This document shows, one piece after another, positions 32,349 to 43,747 of a DNA stretch of 64,000 bases. How positions within the stretch are numbered: the stretch's first letter is position 1; each line of letters starts with the position of its first letter. Origin of the DNA: Cryoendolithus antarcticus (taxonomy: Eukaryota; Ascomycota; Dothideomycetes; Cladosporiales; Cladosporiaceae). Location of the stretch: positions 558,001 through 622,000 of the forward strand of contig NAJO01000018.1 in assembly GCA_002077065.1 (NCBI GenBank), written 5' to 3'. The position numbers and the translations under genes are program-made. The notes beneath the pieces are model-generated. The model was not told the origin of the DNA, ran no database searches, and saw only the letters and a list, made by a program, of their open reading frames with translations.

Positions 32349-33401
32349 ATGGCAGCTTTGACCGAGAGTTAGATTAGGCTACTCCGCTTCTACGATACGT
32401 CCGACGAGGATGCAATTCGACTCGATGCTCGTACGTACAACCGAGCAGAAGCGCCTACATACACTGCGCTATCGTATGGATGGGGTTTGCCCATAAGTCC
32501 TGGCGCCATCGTAGTCAATGGTGAATCTCGCAGCGTGCGCCGCAACTTGTACAACGCGTTGGCTTACCTCCCGGATCACATCGCTGGCCCTGTCTGGGTG
32601 GATGCCCTCTGCATCGATCAGGAAAACGCACATGAGCGCAACCATTAAGTACGCGCTATGGCCGAGATCTACGGCAGCGCTAGTGTTGTGATTGCCTGGC
32701 TTGGCCTCATGGCCGATGTCATCCGCCCATGCTTCGCGGCAACTGGACTCGAGAGCCTTGCTGTAGTGCGAGCTGCTCGAGACGCCCTTGTACGCAAGAG
32801 GTATTGGACGCGTCTTTGGGCGTACCAGGAATTGATAATAGCCAGACAAACCAGGATCGTGTGCGGATATGGCTCCATAACATATACGGACTTGGAGACT
32901 CTTCTGTGGAGTGTAGATGGAGATTACGACACTCACCGTATCTGCTACGCCATTTCAAGAGGTCCCACTTGTGACCTTTGCTAAGCCCTTGCGCAGTTCA
33001 GCAATTGTGATTGTGCCGACGAAAGGGACAGGATCTTTGCCGTTGTAAACATCGTCAAACCAGACGAGCGAACGGACCTACTTCAGATCCTCCCCGAGTA
33101 CTCTACGGCCGTGAATCAGCTAGTCAAGAAAGCTCGCGAACACGTACGCGATATCAACACACGTGGCGACGTAAGTAAGGAGCTTGTGGAAACTGCATTA
33201 TTAGTGCTTGCGCAGATGTACACTGCACCGCCTCATCAACGCCATCAGCTGGCCTCGCGTGCTACGCGCGGCCCAGGAGACTTGGACATTACTCGCCGAA
33301 ACGTGCTGGTGCAACAAAGCCGCAACATCGAACCAGCCGTCAATCCAAGGTACGCGCCACTGCGATCTCCCTTGCCATGGCCGCGCTATCCGGAACGGTG
33401 A
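32349..33401 (+). pseudogene. HET-domain (heterokaryon incompatibility) gene, three nonsense codons
   Basis: From the ATG at 32349 one frame runs for 351 codons with no frameshift, broken only by TAG at 32370, TAA at 32646 and TAA at 32982. HET blocks are clear: IRLLRFYDT, YTALSYGWG, VNGESRSVRRNLYNAL, PVWVDALCIDQEN, AMAEIYGSASVVIAWLG, KRYWTRLWAYQELIIARQ and CADERDRIFAVV. Each stop sits where a glutamine codon (CAG or CAA) would fit, for example between ERNH and VRAM, as C-to-T change would give. HET proteins trigger cell death after fusion of unlike strains. The C-terminal part past 33250 is not recognisable. Confidence 0.85.
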
Positions 33402-33977
33402 TAGTGGCGATCGTGAGACCCTGACGCCCGCCGTCAAAGCATATGGAATATTTCGAAGGGATCCACAAGCGAACGAGCGCCTAGATAAGCGTAGTGTGTA
33501 GCACTATGCCCTTGTCTGCTGTTCTCGAGTGCAGCACGATTCATTAGACAGGCTGAATTGTATCTTGGTAACAGAGTATTGGAAACATCGCCCTCATGTG
33601 CAGCCAGCCGTCTTCGTGTCGGGGCTGGCCCATGAGAACGAGGATTTCGTGTGCTGTCTGGCGAGCACTGACGAGATACGCTGCTGCACATGGTAGAACC
33701 TGCTGTCAGAGCGCATTGGAGAGCTCTGTAGGTGCATGCCAATCGTCATATTACGTCTGCGTAAAAGTAGGTGAAGATGGCTGTGCGCGTAAGTCTAGGA
33801 ATCTAGTGGCAATGGTCCAAGTCCCCAAACGAGGTATCGGATCTGTAATCTATAGCCATGCCTCGAATTTGACTCTGGATAGACAAGCCCAACACTTGGT
33901 CTTGCCTCCAGCCATGCTCAGAATGGATTCGCCGCCGACCCTGCCCAGCCTCCAACTCCAAGACGCAAAAGATACCT
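33402..33977. other. Intergenic, 576 bp
   Basis: Lies between the dead HET gene and the 3' end of the vWA gene. No feature recognised. Confidence 0.4.
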
Positions 33978-35049
33978 CTAGAAGTAGCCATTGTTCGTCG
34001 ACCGATGCAACTCCTTACTCTTCCTGTCCAATCTCCTTGTCACAGCCCCAAGCACGACTTTGAGAATCCCATCTCCCGTCAACGTCGCACCCTCCGCGCC
34101 CCGAAACGGCACAGTGTCAACCATGTCCCTCAACTCGCCCTCGCCCGCAATCTCCGCCAGCTCATCATCCAGCATCTTCAAGTGTTTGCTCGCCTCGGCG
34201 TCCCTACCAACCTGGAAGAACTGCACTCCGACTTGCCACGCCGGAGCGTCAAGCTTGTCGAGCTTCTTCGCGGCGGAGATGAGCGGGCTTTCGACGTCGT
34301 CGCTAGGCTCGCCGTCGGTGATGCAGATTATATTGATGGGTTTTGTGGTTTCTGGAGCGGCTTCGAAGCGGCGGATGTAGGGTTTCAAGATGCCGTTCAG
34401 CTTTTGGCCCGTGGGTGTGCCGCCTCCTGGTCGCACGGTGGAGAAGACCTCGTGGACTGTTGAGGCAGACGTGACGTTGTGGGCGAAGCCAGAATCGGGG
34501 TGGTTGAGGAAGTAGATGTCTATGCCGTCTTTGTCGTGCTGGGTGCAGATTGGAGTGATGGTTTGAAGGGCGCGGGAGGTTTCGGCCCAACGCGAGCCGG
34601 CCATAGATCCGGAATCATCTATGAGGAAGATTGTGTCGAATGTTGAGAGGAATGTGTAGGCTGAATCTGCTTCAGGGGCTTGGCTGGTGGTACTTGATAG
34701 GGTTGGTGCCGTTGCTGTGATCGTAGGAGGGGCGGCCGAATAAGCTGGTGGCGCATCGCGAGTGTCTGGATCGCGGAAGGGATTTGTCGTGCCGGCCGCT
34801 ATGTAGTTATTAGTCGATGCGCTATCTACAGTTTCATCAAGATCACTCACCTGGTCGGCGTGTCGCGGGCATACTCTGCCGTTGCGGATGATCCGATGCA
34901 TTTGCAGCAGCCTCCTTGCCACTCCTCTTCGTCGATAATTTGCTCTTTAAACTGCCAAACATACTGCCTCTGTTTGCCTGTCCTGCTGGGAATTCTTCTG
35001 ATCGTCCGTGGATCGCATCAAATAGTCTCGTGGGTGCGGAAACTGACAT
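33978..35049 (-). CDS. von Willebrand factor type A (vWA) domain protein
   Basis: Two exons (35049-34851, 34798-33978) with a 52 bp intron (gtgagt...atag) encode 339 residues. The N-terminus MSVSAPTRLFDAIHGRS and a basic region are followed by a proline-rich linker. The vWA domain starts at about residue 117: DTIFLIDDSGSMAGSRW gives a complete MIDAS DxSxS. GGGTPTGQKL supplies the threonine, and IICITDGEPSDDVESP the later aspartate. It is intracellular by the lack of a signal peptide. Similar fungal proteins are common but functionally undefined; they probably bind partners through Mg2+ at the MIDAS. Confidence 0.88.
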
Positions 35050-35631
35050 GCCTACGTGTGGATGGCAAACGTGGCAAGAGCACGTGAGATCAACAAACTT
35101 CAGGGCTGTGCTGGATAGAGCGAATGTAGTGAAGACTTGGAAGACCAGTGAAGGAGAAGGTGATTGTAATGACTACCTTGGTATTTGTTGCGGTCTGTCG
35201 CATTACATGTTATACCTTTCGTTGACGCTGCGACTACGAGAGCACTACCGTGGTCGCTTAGGGAGGGCAGTGCAGCAAGCCTGATACTTGTGACTATGCT
35301 CCGGCTTACCCATCGGGCAGTGTATCAAATCAATCTGATAGTGATGTTGGTGTAGATAGAGTGCGGTCGCGTTCCTCGCGATCATAGCCCACTTGGCGAA
35401 GCAACTGGTGGCGCCGACTTTGTGGTACACAAAACGGGCTGTGCAGGTCATTGCGGCAATTCGCGGCTATTGAGCCATTCAGCCACAATGACCTCCACCT
35501 AGCGTGCCTTGCATGTCTAACATGCGCCCTCAACACGTAGAATGCCCGTCTCGGCCATACATGGCAGCCGTCCCTAAGGCGGACAATTTGGCAATGCCTG
35601 CTTACTTGGTCCCCTCTCTTCACCATGAAGA
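35050..35631. other. Intergenic, 582 bp
   Basis: Holds the vWA promoter and the 3' flank of the PPR gene. Nothing else recognised. Confidence 0.4.
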
Positions 35632-38604
35632 TCACACAGCCTCCACAGCTTTCCTCCAGGAGCTCGTCCCGGTCGAGATCCTGACATCCCTTGCACTCCT
35701 CACACCTTCCCCGCTCAAGACCCCCGTGCTAATCACGAACTCCCAGAACTCATTCTGCCCCATCACGCCCCTCGCCCCATACCTCAACAGCCCCTTGTTG
35801 CTCCTCAGGTCCGACACCAACACGCCCAGCCTTGCCCACTCTTCCCGATCTGCCAGGGCTCTCGCAATGGATTCCAATGCCCGCCAGCCAGGTCGCTTAC
35901 CCTCTTTACCCATCCTCTCGAGGAACTGCATTGACGATGCAATGCCGAGAGTACGATGATGCTTGGCGTAACCTTCGATCATGCGGTCGTAGAAGATGCC
36001 GTCCACTGGCGCGCCGTGACCTGCATTCGCTCGCTTGATGCGCTGCCACAGTGCATCTACGGCAGCAAAGTCTGGCGGGGAGCGGGAGAAGTAAAATGAC
36101 ATCAGGATCGTGTAGATGTGCGTACTTGGCTGTAGCCCATGACTAGCCATGTGCTCGAGTAACATGCGCGCTGCGTCGGCGTTCGAGTGGTGTTTGAGCA
36201 TCGAGTCGATAGCTAGGGCGTAGGCTTTTATGTCTAGTCGGGCATTGTTGAATGAGGATTCAATCTGTGTGATGAGACCGCTGAGCTTGGCTGTCTGATC
36301 GGCGCGGGATAGATTGTTGAAGAAGCCTGATTGGAAGATCGCAGTCAGAATCACGGTGTAAGTCGTGCTATCGGGCGATATGTTGCGAGCTTGCATGCGC
36401 TCTAGGATAGCTAGGCCTTCCGCGAATTGACCATGGCGCATCGCAACGTTCAGCAGCGCATTGAACGAGGTCGTATCAGGCTCGAGTCCGAACGATTTGC
36501 CCCATGCGAGGGCCTGAGGGATCTTACTATCGTCTTTGCCGGCTAAAGCTGAGATGACTGAGTTCATGATCACTAGATTTGGCCGTGCGACACCATTGAC
36601 GTCGTCTGGGTACTTTGCGATGTCGACGGGAGACGCGTTGGCAGTCCTGCGTTTGATCGGACTCTGCTCTTTCGGTTGCACAGCTTGGACAGCGGTAATC
36701 CACTCATTGCCCATGTCAGCGAGTGCAGTCAGAGCTTCTCTGATGCGGTTGGCCTTGATGAGGCCGAACAGTCGTACGCTCCACGCATGCTGGTCTGGCT
36801 GGATGCCTTGACCTCGCATTCGGTTCCAGAATTGTTCGAGCATGTCTGCATCATTAGCTCGACCACAGCCGCGCATCATCACAGTCCAAGTGCGTACAGT
36901 GGGCTGTAAGTTAGCAGCAACAACCGCATTCCAAGTTTGAATGGCAAGTGCTGGCTGCCTCATCGACACGAAAGCTAGCATGAAGTGTTCGTAAAGATAC
37001 AGCGGGAGAGAAGACGTTCCGACGTTCTCGGCATTGAATGCCTGGACCTCTTTCCAACACAACTGCACCTGCGCCAGATTTGCGGACTCAATAGCTCGTC
37101 CGAGTCGCTTAGTCCACGTGTCGACTTTCATGTGCACATCCGGAGACATGCTGTAAGCGTCGAGGACACTGAACCCGGCATCCCTGAGTGCGTCCAGTTT
37201 CATAGCAGGAGCGACGTCGGCGTTCTCATCTTCAATCTCAATCAGGTCAGCGTTCGGCGTAGGCACAGTATTGATCGTCTTGTCAAGCGCGGCCATGTTA
37301 TTGTTGACGTCAGGCTCGCGTGAGGCTGGCGCTGGTGGCATGTTGACCCGATCGCGGTCGAGCCTTCGTGGTGGCAAGTCGCGCAACTCTAGCTTGCTGA
37401 AGAGCGTCTCGTATGCTGCAAGATGAGGATCTGCGCTCCTGTCTAACCGATGCAAGAACCTGCTTGATATTGTCGGTTTCGGGACGTGACTATAGATGCC
37501 TTCGAAGAAAGCCAACAACGGCTTGTAATTAGCGCTCTGCTCGGGATCGGCGCTACTCTGGTGATCGCGAAGTAATTGCAACGTAAGTAGGAAACCCTCC
37601 TGATAATCAACCTGTCGACCGTCTGGCATCACGGGTAGGATACGTGCCAGCACGTCTGCCAGATGAACGCGCATCGCTCGCTCGTCTGACACAACGTTCT
37701 CTAGCGGAGGCAAAAACGCCCAACTCATATTACTCCAGTCTGTGTTCACCGCCGAGTCCCCAGGTATGCTCCTCGCGCGCTGTCGTGACAGACTGCCAGA
37801 CAGTACTGCATGCCAGAGGCGAGATATCTGTTCCATGACTTCATGGCTTTGTTGCGCAAACATAGCCTCATTTGCCTCTGCCTGTATTGCAAGCACTCTT
37901 CGGCAGAATCGTGGGATGACAGCCGAGACAATTTGGTTCGTGGCAGCGCCCATGAGCAATGCGCATTTCAATAGATCTGCTGGCGCTGGTAGCTCCATTC
38001 TCTCATAACTGGTCTGTCCTTCTGCTTGCGGACCGAAAACACGTGCTATGTATGCAACTTGTGCGATGCTCGTCATTTTCCGCATCGGTCCCACGATTTG
38101 ACTACCGCGCATGATGCTTGACCGCTCTTCTGGAGCCAGAGATCTCAGCAGATATTGCATGACAGCCCAGGCTTTCTCCATATCGTCCTTCCGGAGTGCA
38201 TCAAGTAGAGGCCGCAACTGCTCACTCATGTATGGTGTTGGGTATTGTCTCCGCAGGTCATTACCACTGTGACTCCTCTCCCGCTGCTGTCGACGCCGCA
38301 CTAGTTGTACCGGCTCTGCTCCTTGAAGCTGCTCCATCAGCATTTGTGGACTCATCCGCTGGCCAGAGTACCGCCCTCTCGGAGCGTCCGTGATATAACG
38401 CGCCTCCACGGGCTGCGAGCGCGCTGCATGGTGTCCATCTTCTACACTATCGTCGAATAGCGCTCTCGTCGCGTGCTGAGAGTAGCCACGCGAGCTCTGC
38501 CAGGTTGTTGGCTTCTGAGCAGCGAGTCTGGGACGATGACTCGGCTTGCGTAGAACGCTTACAGCTCTCGCTCGACAACCTGAGCAGACCCATGCTTGCG
38601 ACAT
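35632..38604 (-). CDS. Pentatricopeptide-repeat (PPR) protein, probably mitochondrial
   Basis: A single exon of 990 residues from the ATG at 38604. The start MSQAWVCSGCRARAVSVLRK is basic with no acid, like a mitochondrial presequence. An upstream in-frame ATG at 38711 would add about 36 residues. PPR units are visible in the C-terminal half: TWTVMMRGCGRANDADMLEQ then FWNRMRGQGIQPDQHAWSV; TSFNALLNVAMRHGQFAEGL then ISPDSTTYTVILTAI; and ALAIDSMLKHHSNADAARML then HGLQPSTHIYTILMSFY. PPR proteins bind organellar RNA for maturation, stability or translation. The specific target is unknown. It diverges from the acid phosphatase gene. Confidence 0.87.
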   Translation of the reverse strand: MSQAWVCSGCRARAVSVLRKPSHRPRLAAQKPTTWQSSRGYSQHATRALFDDSVEDGHHAARSQPVEARYITDAPRGRYSGQRMSPQMLMEQLQGAEPVQLVRRRQQRERSHSGNDLRRQYPTPYMSEQLRPLLDALRKDDMEKAWAVMQYLLRSLAPEERSSIMRGSQIVGPMRKMTSIAQVAYIARVFGPQAEGQTSYERMELPAPADLLKCALLMGAATNQIVSAVIPRFCRRVLAIQAEANEAMFAQQSHEVMEQISRLWHAVLSGSLSRQRARSIPGDSAVNTDWSNMSWAFLPPLENVVSDERAMRVHLADVLARILPVMPDGRQVDYQEGFLLTLQLLRDHQSSADPEQSANYKPLLAFFEGIYSHVPKPTISSRFLHRLDRSADPHLAAYETLFSKLELRDLPPRRLDRDRVNMPPAPASREPDVNNNMAALDKTINTVPTPNADLIEIEDENADVAPAMKLDALRDAGFSVLDAYSMSPDVHMKVDTWTKRLGRAIESANLAQVQLCWKEVQAFNAENVGTSSLPLYLYEHFMLAFVSMRQPALAIQTWNAVVAANLQPTVRTWTVMMRGCGRANDADMLEQFWNRMRGQGIQPDQHAWSVRLFGLIKANRIREALTALADMGNEWITAVQAVQPKEQSPIKRRTANASPVDIAKYPDDVNGVARPNLVIMNSVISALAGKDDSKIPQALAWGKSFGLEPDTTSFNALLNVAMRHGQFAEGLAILERMQARNISPDSTTYTVILTAIFQSGFFNNLSRADQTAKLSGLITQIESSFNNARLDIKAYALAIDSMLKHHSNADAARMLLEHMASHGLQPSTHIYTILMSFYFSRSPPDFAAVDALWQRIKRANAGHGAPVDGIFYDRMIEGYAKHHRTLGIASSMQFLERMGKEGKRPGWRALESIARALADREEWARLGVLVSDLRSNKGLLRYGARGVMGQNEFWEFVISTGVLSGEGVRSARDVRISTGTSSWRKAVEAV

Positions 38605-38951
38605 GTACTGCTTCGCTGCAGAAGCTGCACTCGAGGAGCACGTTGCAAATTTGTCGCGTGCTTGAGGTGAATTACAATATCTCCCTATGCCTGGAGCTCG
38701 AGCTTGCATCTGATTCGGCACGTCTTTCCTCCTTTGCCGAGCGGCGGAGTTGCCTTGTATGGACGGACCGACTCCCACGTGGCACGCGGACTGCGAATGT
38801 CAAAGGCCCAATGACTGTTTGGCCTTGAAGCAAACGTAAAGCAGTTCTACCATAGGTCTTCGTTTATATCCATCTTCCGTCCCTTACGCGATGATACCGA
38901 CGTGAGCACGCCTCTCGACAGAGGCCAAGCGATACTTTTCCCGTTCGAAGC
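38605..38951. promoter_or_regulatory. Divergent promoter, PPR protein / histidine acid phosphatase
   Basis: A 347 bp interval between two head-to-head starts; it shrinks to 240 bp if the upstream PPR ATG is used. No motif recognised. Confidence 0.35.
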
Positions 38952-40534
38952 ATGACTACCCTCGTCCAACGAAAGCCGTACAGTCCGGCAGAAGTTGCAA
39001 GGCTATATCCTCAAAGCCTCCAGCTGCGACAGGTGCAGGTGCTGCTCCGCCATGGCGAGCGTACGCCCGTCTCAGCGCGCTTCAAGAATGTGAGTTCATC
39101 TTAGTAAGAAATGTATCTCTGCCAGACACTAATCACGTTGCAAAGGCCGGACTTGCCGCTTACTGGCCATACTGCCAAGCTGCGAACGAGATGAAGTCTG
39201 CAGTCATGTCTGCAGACTCTTCGTGGGACACTATGGCCTGGAGGCGAAGACTGGAGGTATTTGATCGTCAATTGAATCCGACATCAGGATCGGACAGCCC
39301 TGCCCTCACTCAGACATCGAAGGGTCAAGTGCATTCGATCTGTCAACCGGGCGAACTGACTGATCGTGGTCGCGAAACTACGCTGGCGCTCGGCGAGCGA
39401 CTACGAAGTCTCTATGTAGGCCAGCTTGGCTTTCTGCCCAGTCTGCTCAACGCCAAGTCTTCGTCTGCGGTCTACCTCCGCGCGACACCCATTCCCAGAG
39501 CACTCGAGAGCACCCAACAAGCGTTCCGAGGACTCTATCCGCCGACCTCGCGCAGTGCCGAACTGCCACCACCCGTCATCGTGCAGCGTGCCATCCAGGA
39601 CGAAACGCTGTTCCCTAATGAGGGTGCATGCAAACGCTTTGGTGAGCTTGCGAAGGCATTCGCAGATCGGACTGCGCAAATCTGGAATCCATCGCCTGAG
39701 CTCGCCTACATCAACAAGCGTATTGGAATGTACATGCCTGCAGAGTCGCCCATTGTGAAGGTCGATTCGCACCCCCGCCTCAGTGGTGTTATGGACACTA
39801 TCAACGCCACACTGGCCCATGGACCAGCTACCAAGCTACCAAGCGAGTTCTACGATGACAAGGTGCGCGCAGATATCGATAGTGTATGCGTGAAGGAGTG
39901 GTTCGTGGGCTACACCGAGAGCAGCGAGTACAGAAAGCTGGGCATTGGCGCCCTTGTGGGTGATCTGACGCAGAACTTTGTCAAGGCTGCGCAGAGCCAC
40001 GCAAAGTCAGGTAGCTCGAGCACGGAGAAGTCTTTCAAGATCTCGCTCTCGGGCTGCCACGACACCACTCTCGCTGCGGCATTGGCTGCGCTTGGCGCAT
40101 ATGATGTGAACACTGCGAAGTGGCCACCCTACACGTCATCGATCGCATTTGAGCTGTTCCAAACCAAGTCAGCGACAGTAAAGACGCCATCGGTACCGAG
40201 CAGTGGCGGCAGCTGGTGGTCATCATTGTTCTCTTCAGCGCCTGCATCTACCCAATCGACTGCGACCCGCACGCCAGTAGCAGATATGACACCGACACAG
40301 CAGTCTTCACTGGATGGCCATTTCGTGCGTGTCCGCTACAACGACACACCGATGACGATACCGTACTGCAGAGCTGTCGGCAGGCATCTCGAAGGAGACG
40401 AGTCGTTCTGTACACTGCGCGCGTTCAAAGAAGCTGCCGATGCGGTGACGCCACGGAATTGGAAGAAAGAATGTAGTGCGAATCTGGGACAGCCGGCGGT
40501 GATGGGTGCGATCGAAAGACCGCCCGGCTTGTAG
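38952..40534 (+). CDS. Histidine acid phosphatase family protein
   Basis: Two exons (38952-39089, 39146-40534) with a 56 bp intron (gtgagt...aaag) encode 508 residues. The catalytic motif VQVLLRHGERTPVSARF (RHGxRxP) lies in exon 1. Later come GELTDRGRETTLALGERLR, VYLRATPIPRALESTQQAF and the proton donor GCHDTTLAAALAALGAY (HD). A serine-rich insert (SSGGSWWSSLFSSAPAST) interrupts the last third. There is no signal peptide, so it belongs with the intracellular or mitochondrial acid-phosphatase-like group (ACP6-like) and not with secreted phytases. It may act on lysophosphatidic acid; that is inferred from the subgroup only. Confidence 0.88.
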
Positions 40535-41065
40535 TTGGATCCTCCGATGGGAAAGAGAGTGAAGGAGGCTATATTCATATTATAGAAGCAGATGGTCAAT
40601 AGACACTACATACTAGGATAGATGCGTGGGCTTCATAGACTTGGAATGTACAGAACAACATCTGACCGGATCGAACTTGCATCCTGCCTGGAACAGATGA
40701 TGACGGATATGGAGTGCACAATTGTACTGCTAAAGTCCACCCGTACAGATCGATTCGTGAGCAAATATGATTGCAATGTCTCGTTGTCCTTGGTTACATT
40801 TGATCTCCTCCCTCGGCGGTCTCTCGGCCCGAAGCCAGGTACTACCTCCTACATATGTGCTCTCTCCATTGGAACTCCCTTTCACGGCTTCATTTTGGTT
40901 TGTACACTCCATACAGCACGGCCGCGGGGTTGGATGTCAATGATGACTGCGGGCAGTCGCTGACACGCATGCTGCGCTATACAAGAGCTTACATCATGAC
41001 TCTGATCATCCTGTTGTAGCAACAGCTCTCTTTCCTTCGAATAACTTTGCGGTTGGCAATTCAAA
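40535..41065. other. Intergenic, 531 bp
   Basis: Between the acid phosphatase and SGF29, both rightward. Pyrimidine-rich just before 41066. Nothing else recognised. Confidence 0.4.
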
Positions 41066-42232
41066 ATGTCCGGACGAAGTCGACCTAGAGCGAATCACAA
41101 TCAGGACGCCGACGAAGAACGCCGTCTCTGGAAGGGCATCAAAGACAAAGCTCGCGAGATTGATCTGATGGTCACGCGTTCAAACTCTATTGGCAACGAG
41201 ATTCTGGACATTGAAATTCAGCAATCCGACCTCATTCAAGCGGACAAGTCCCCGGACGCGTCTCTCGACAAGAGACTCGAAGATCTGTACCGTGAGAATG
41301 TCAAGATTTGCGAAGAAGTGCAGCATCTTATCTCTGGATCTTCGAGCGATATGAATGTACTCGACAGCATCAACATTCTCGCTGGTCTTAGGGAGGCTTC
41401 GAGCGCTGAACTGGCATTTGCAGCTACTGTTCCGACTGCGCAGCGGGACCGCGTGGCGAGTGGCAAAGTCGCTCGAGACAGGCCGAAGAAGAACGGCAGC
41501 AAGGGTACCAATTCTGTGGCGGCTACAGAGGATGGCGCCGACGATGTGTCGGCTGCGCCTTCACCCCGTGTGTCCTTGAGCCAGATCAACAGACTCGCTG
41601 CGAAGGAGAAGTCTTCGCGCGCCAGCTCAATTCCAGCTACACGCGAGACGAGCGTGAAGATCGAAGACGGGGTAGAAAGTGTTGCTAGCAGCGTTGACAC
41701 AGCGCAAAGCGCTTCAGGCGGTGGAGGCAAGTCGGCTGGTCAGCCCTCTGCAGCAGCACGAGCAGCCAGCCGCATCACATTCAAGACAGGTGAGACGGTG
41801 TTCTACCGCTACAAGGACGAGAAGTCTGGCGGAGAAGGCATCGTCTGCCAAGTCACTGCTGTCATTGGAGAGGGAAAGCAACGCCGCTACGAAGTACAGG
41901 ATATCGACACGGACAGCACTGCGGCACAGCCCATACCTGGTGGTGGGAAAGCTACGGGCTTCACTCGACTCAATGAAAGCGGGTCGAACTCATTCCGCGC
42001 TTCAGTATCATCGCTCATGCAGATCCCGGTGTCGAATGCAAAGCTACCAGATCTGCCACAAGGCAAGCAGGTCATGGCGCTGTACCCCGAGACGACTACG
42101 TTTTATAAGGGCGTTATCAGCGCGGCGTGGAAGGCGAAGGACGGTGAGCGGTCTGTCAAAGTGCTGTTCGATGGGGAGACAAGCGAAACGTCACAGGATG
42201 TTGAGAGGAGATTTGTGCTGGGTGATAGGTAG
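41066..42232 (+). CDS. SGF29: SAGA complex subunit Sgf29
   Basis: A single exon of 388 residues. The N-terminus (RRLWKGIKDKAREIDLMV) is helical coiled coil to about residue 100, followed by a disordered linker to 230. The C-terminal tandem Tudor (SGF29_C) domain begins FKTGETVFYRYKDE and contains GIVCQVTAVIGEGKQRRYEV, a DIDTD block, VMALYPETTTFYKGVI and the end ERRFVLGDR. Sgf29 reads H3K4me2/3 and holds the Gcn5 acetylation module at promoters. Domain order and length match fungal Sgf29. Confidence 0.93.
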   Translation: MSGRSRPRANHNQDADEERRLWKGIKDKAREIDLMVTRSNSIGNEILDIEIQQSDLIQADKSPDASLDKRLEDLYRENVKICEEVQHLISGSSSDMNVLDSINILAGLREASSAELAFAATVPTAQRDRVASGKVARDRPKKNGSKGTNSVAATEDGADDVSAAPSPRVSLSQINRLAAKEKSSRASSIPATRETSVKIEDGVESVASSVDTAQSASGGGGKSAGQPSAAARAASRITFKTGETVFYRYKDEKSGGEGIVCQVTAVIGEGKQRRYEVQDIDTDSTAAQPIPGGGKATGFTRLNESGSNSFRASVSSLMQIPVSNAKLPDLPQGKQVMALYPETTTFYKGVISAAWKAKDGERSVKVLFDGETSETSQDVERRFVLGDR

Positions 42233-42708
42233 ACGCCATGCCTTGTTTCGGACCAACAGAGTAAGTCTGCATTCAATACAGTCTGCGTACCGCATACCCC
42301 TACATGGCTTGAGCCGAGCGAGCTTGCGCCATCCAATACCAGGGGCCACTACGGGGCGAGATTTTTCTGCCTTTGAAGATCCTGCCTTAGGCTTTCAGGC
42401 TAAACTCAAGCGCACGATACATGTAAGTTACCTGCATGCGTGCACAGCCGCATTGCTTGCAGACACCGCCCGATCGCCGTGCCTGCTGCGAGAGACATTT
42501 ACAGTGCATAACGTGGCACAAAACTGCGCAAGATTACCACGACATGCTTATTTCGTGGCCAACAATCTGGTGTAGTCACCCGTCTGAACCTGTGCTCGGA
42601 TTACGAGTGTCAAGCGTCTTGAAGAGCGACTTCAAGGGCAGTGAGGAGAGGAAGACACACCTGGATCCATCCGACAAGACAGCTGGACGTATACATGACC
42701 CGAATGTA
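42233..42708. other. Intergenic, 476 bp
   Basis: SGF29 3' flank and sequence before the dead HET gene. Nothing recognised. Confidence 0.4.
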
Positions 42709-43747
42709 GCACTGTCTTCCGCGGGCACATCAGAACAAGTCTTGTTACTGTGACCGCAGGAGAAGCTATCGACGCTCGCATCAGGAAGGGCGGTACTTCT
42801 CAATTATCGAAAACACGTCCGGAAAGCCACACTATACGTACGAGCGCCTTTATGATCCAGAGACCGAGATTCGTCTCATCACACTCCTCCCCAGGACGCT
42901 CGAGGACCGTGCTAGCCCTCTTTTGCTTAGCCTTTCCACTTGGCAGCTGACCGAGGCTCCTCCGTTTGCAGCTCTTTCTTATGCATGGGGTTCTGGGACT
43001 GCAGAGGCTACCATCAGTGTCGATGGCGAAGTCATACACGTCGGTCGGAATTGCTACGACGCACTGCACCGGCTCGCGTCTGGAGATTGGGAGCCTGCTG
43101 GGAGACGGAATAATGCTTCAGACGTCCGTAGTCATTACTGGATCGACGCGATCTACGTCAGTCAGGCCAACGCGGCTGAGAAAAGCGCACAGGCGCAGAT
43201 CATTGGCTCGGTATTCTCTTCGGCAAGTTGCGTTCTAGTCTGGTAGGGCATGCAACCAAGTCAAGAGTTTGCCTTTTTGGTTAACCAAATCTACGCCTAC
43301 ATGGGCTTCCTACGCAAGCAAGTGAAGTACCTCAGCAATCGCATACATCGTAACATTTCGCCGACTACAAAATCCTACGGCATTCCAGGAGCATCGGTGC
43401 AACCGTACTGGCTTGAGGATCATTTCAAGACCAGTATGAAATATTCGTTCTATACTCGAGCTGTTGATTATCAATGGCAAGACAAGTAGCTCGCAGACGG
43501 TCTTGCAGGCTTCTCAGATCGAGGGTCTGACAATCTTGATGGATGTCGCTGGTACGATTGGCATCGCACGCTTACCGATGATACACAAGGTCAAATACTG
43601 TTGGCGTTGAAACGGCTCATCAGTAGCCCATTCTGGCAGCGTCTCTGGGTAGTGCAAGAAATGGTGCGAGCATCCCGTCTTGAAGTGACATGTGGACTGC
43701 ATGCAGCCGTGGGTAGTCCGACGTCACGAGCTATGAGTAGCAGCTAG
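42709..43747 (+). pseudogene. HET-domain gene remnant, two nonsense codons and no start
   Basis: One frame runs from 42709 to 43747, broken only by TAG at 43244 and at 43487, with no frameshift. HET motifs: TYERLYDPETEIRLITLLP, PPFAALSYAWGSGTAEATI, VDGEVIHVGRNCYDALHRLA, HYWIDAIYVSQANAAEKSA (the usual Cys of DAICINQ is Tyr), VFSSASCVLVW and the second block SSPFWQRLWVVQEMVRASRL. No in-frame ATG precedes the first motif. Both stops could come from CAG glutamine codons by C-to-T change, and the Cys-to-Tyr change from G-to-A. It is the same subclass as the pseudogene at 32.3 kb. Confidence 0.83.
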
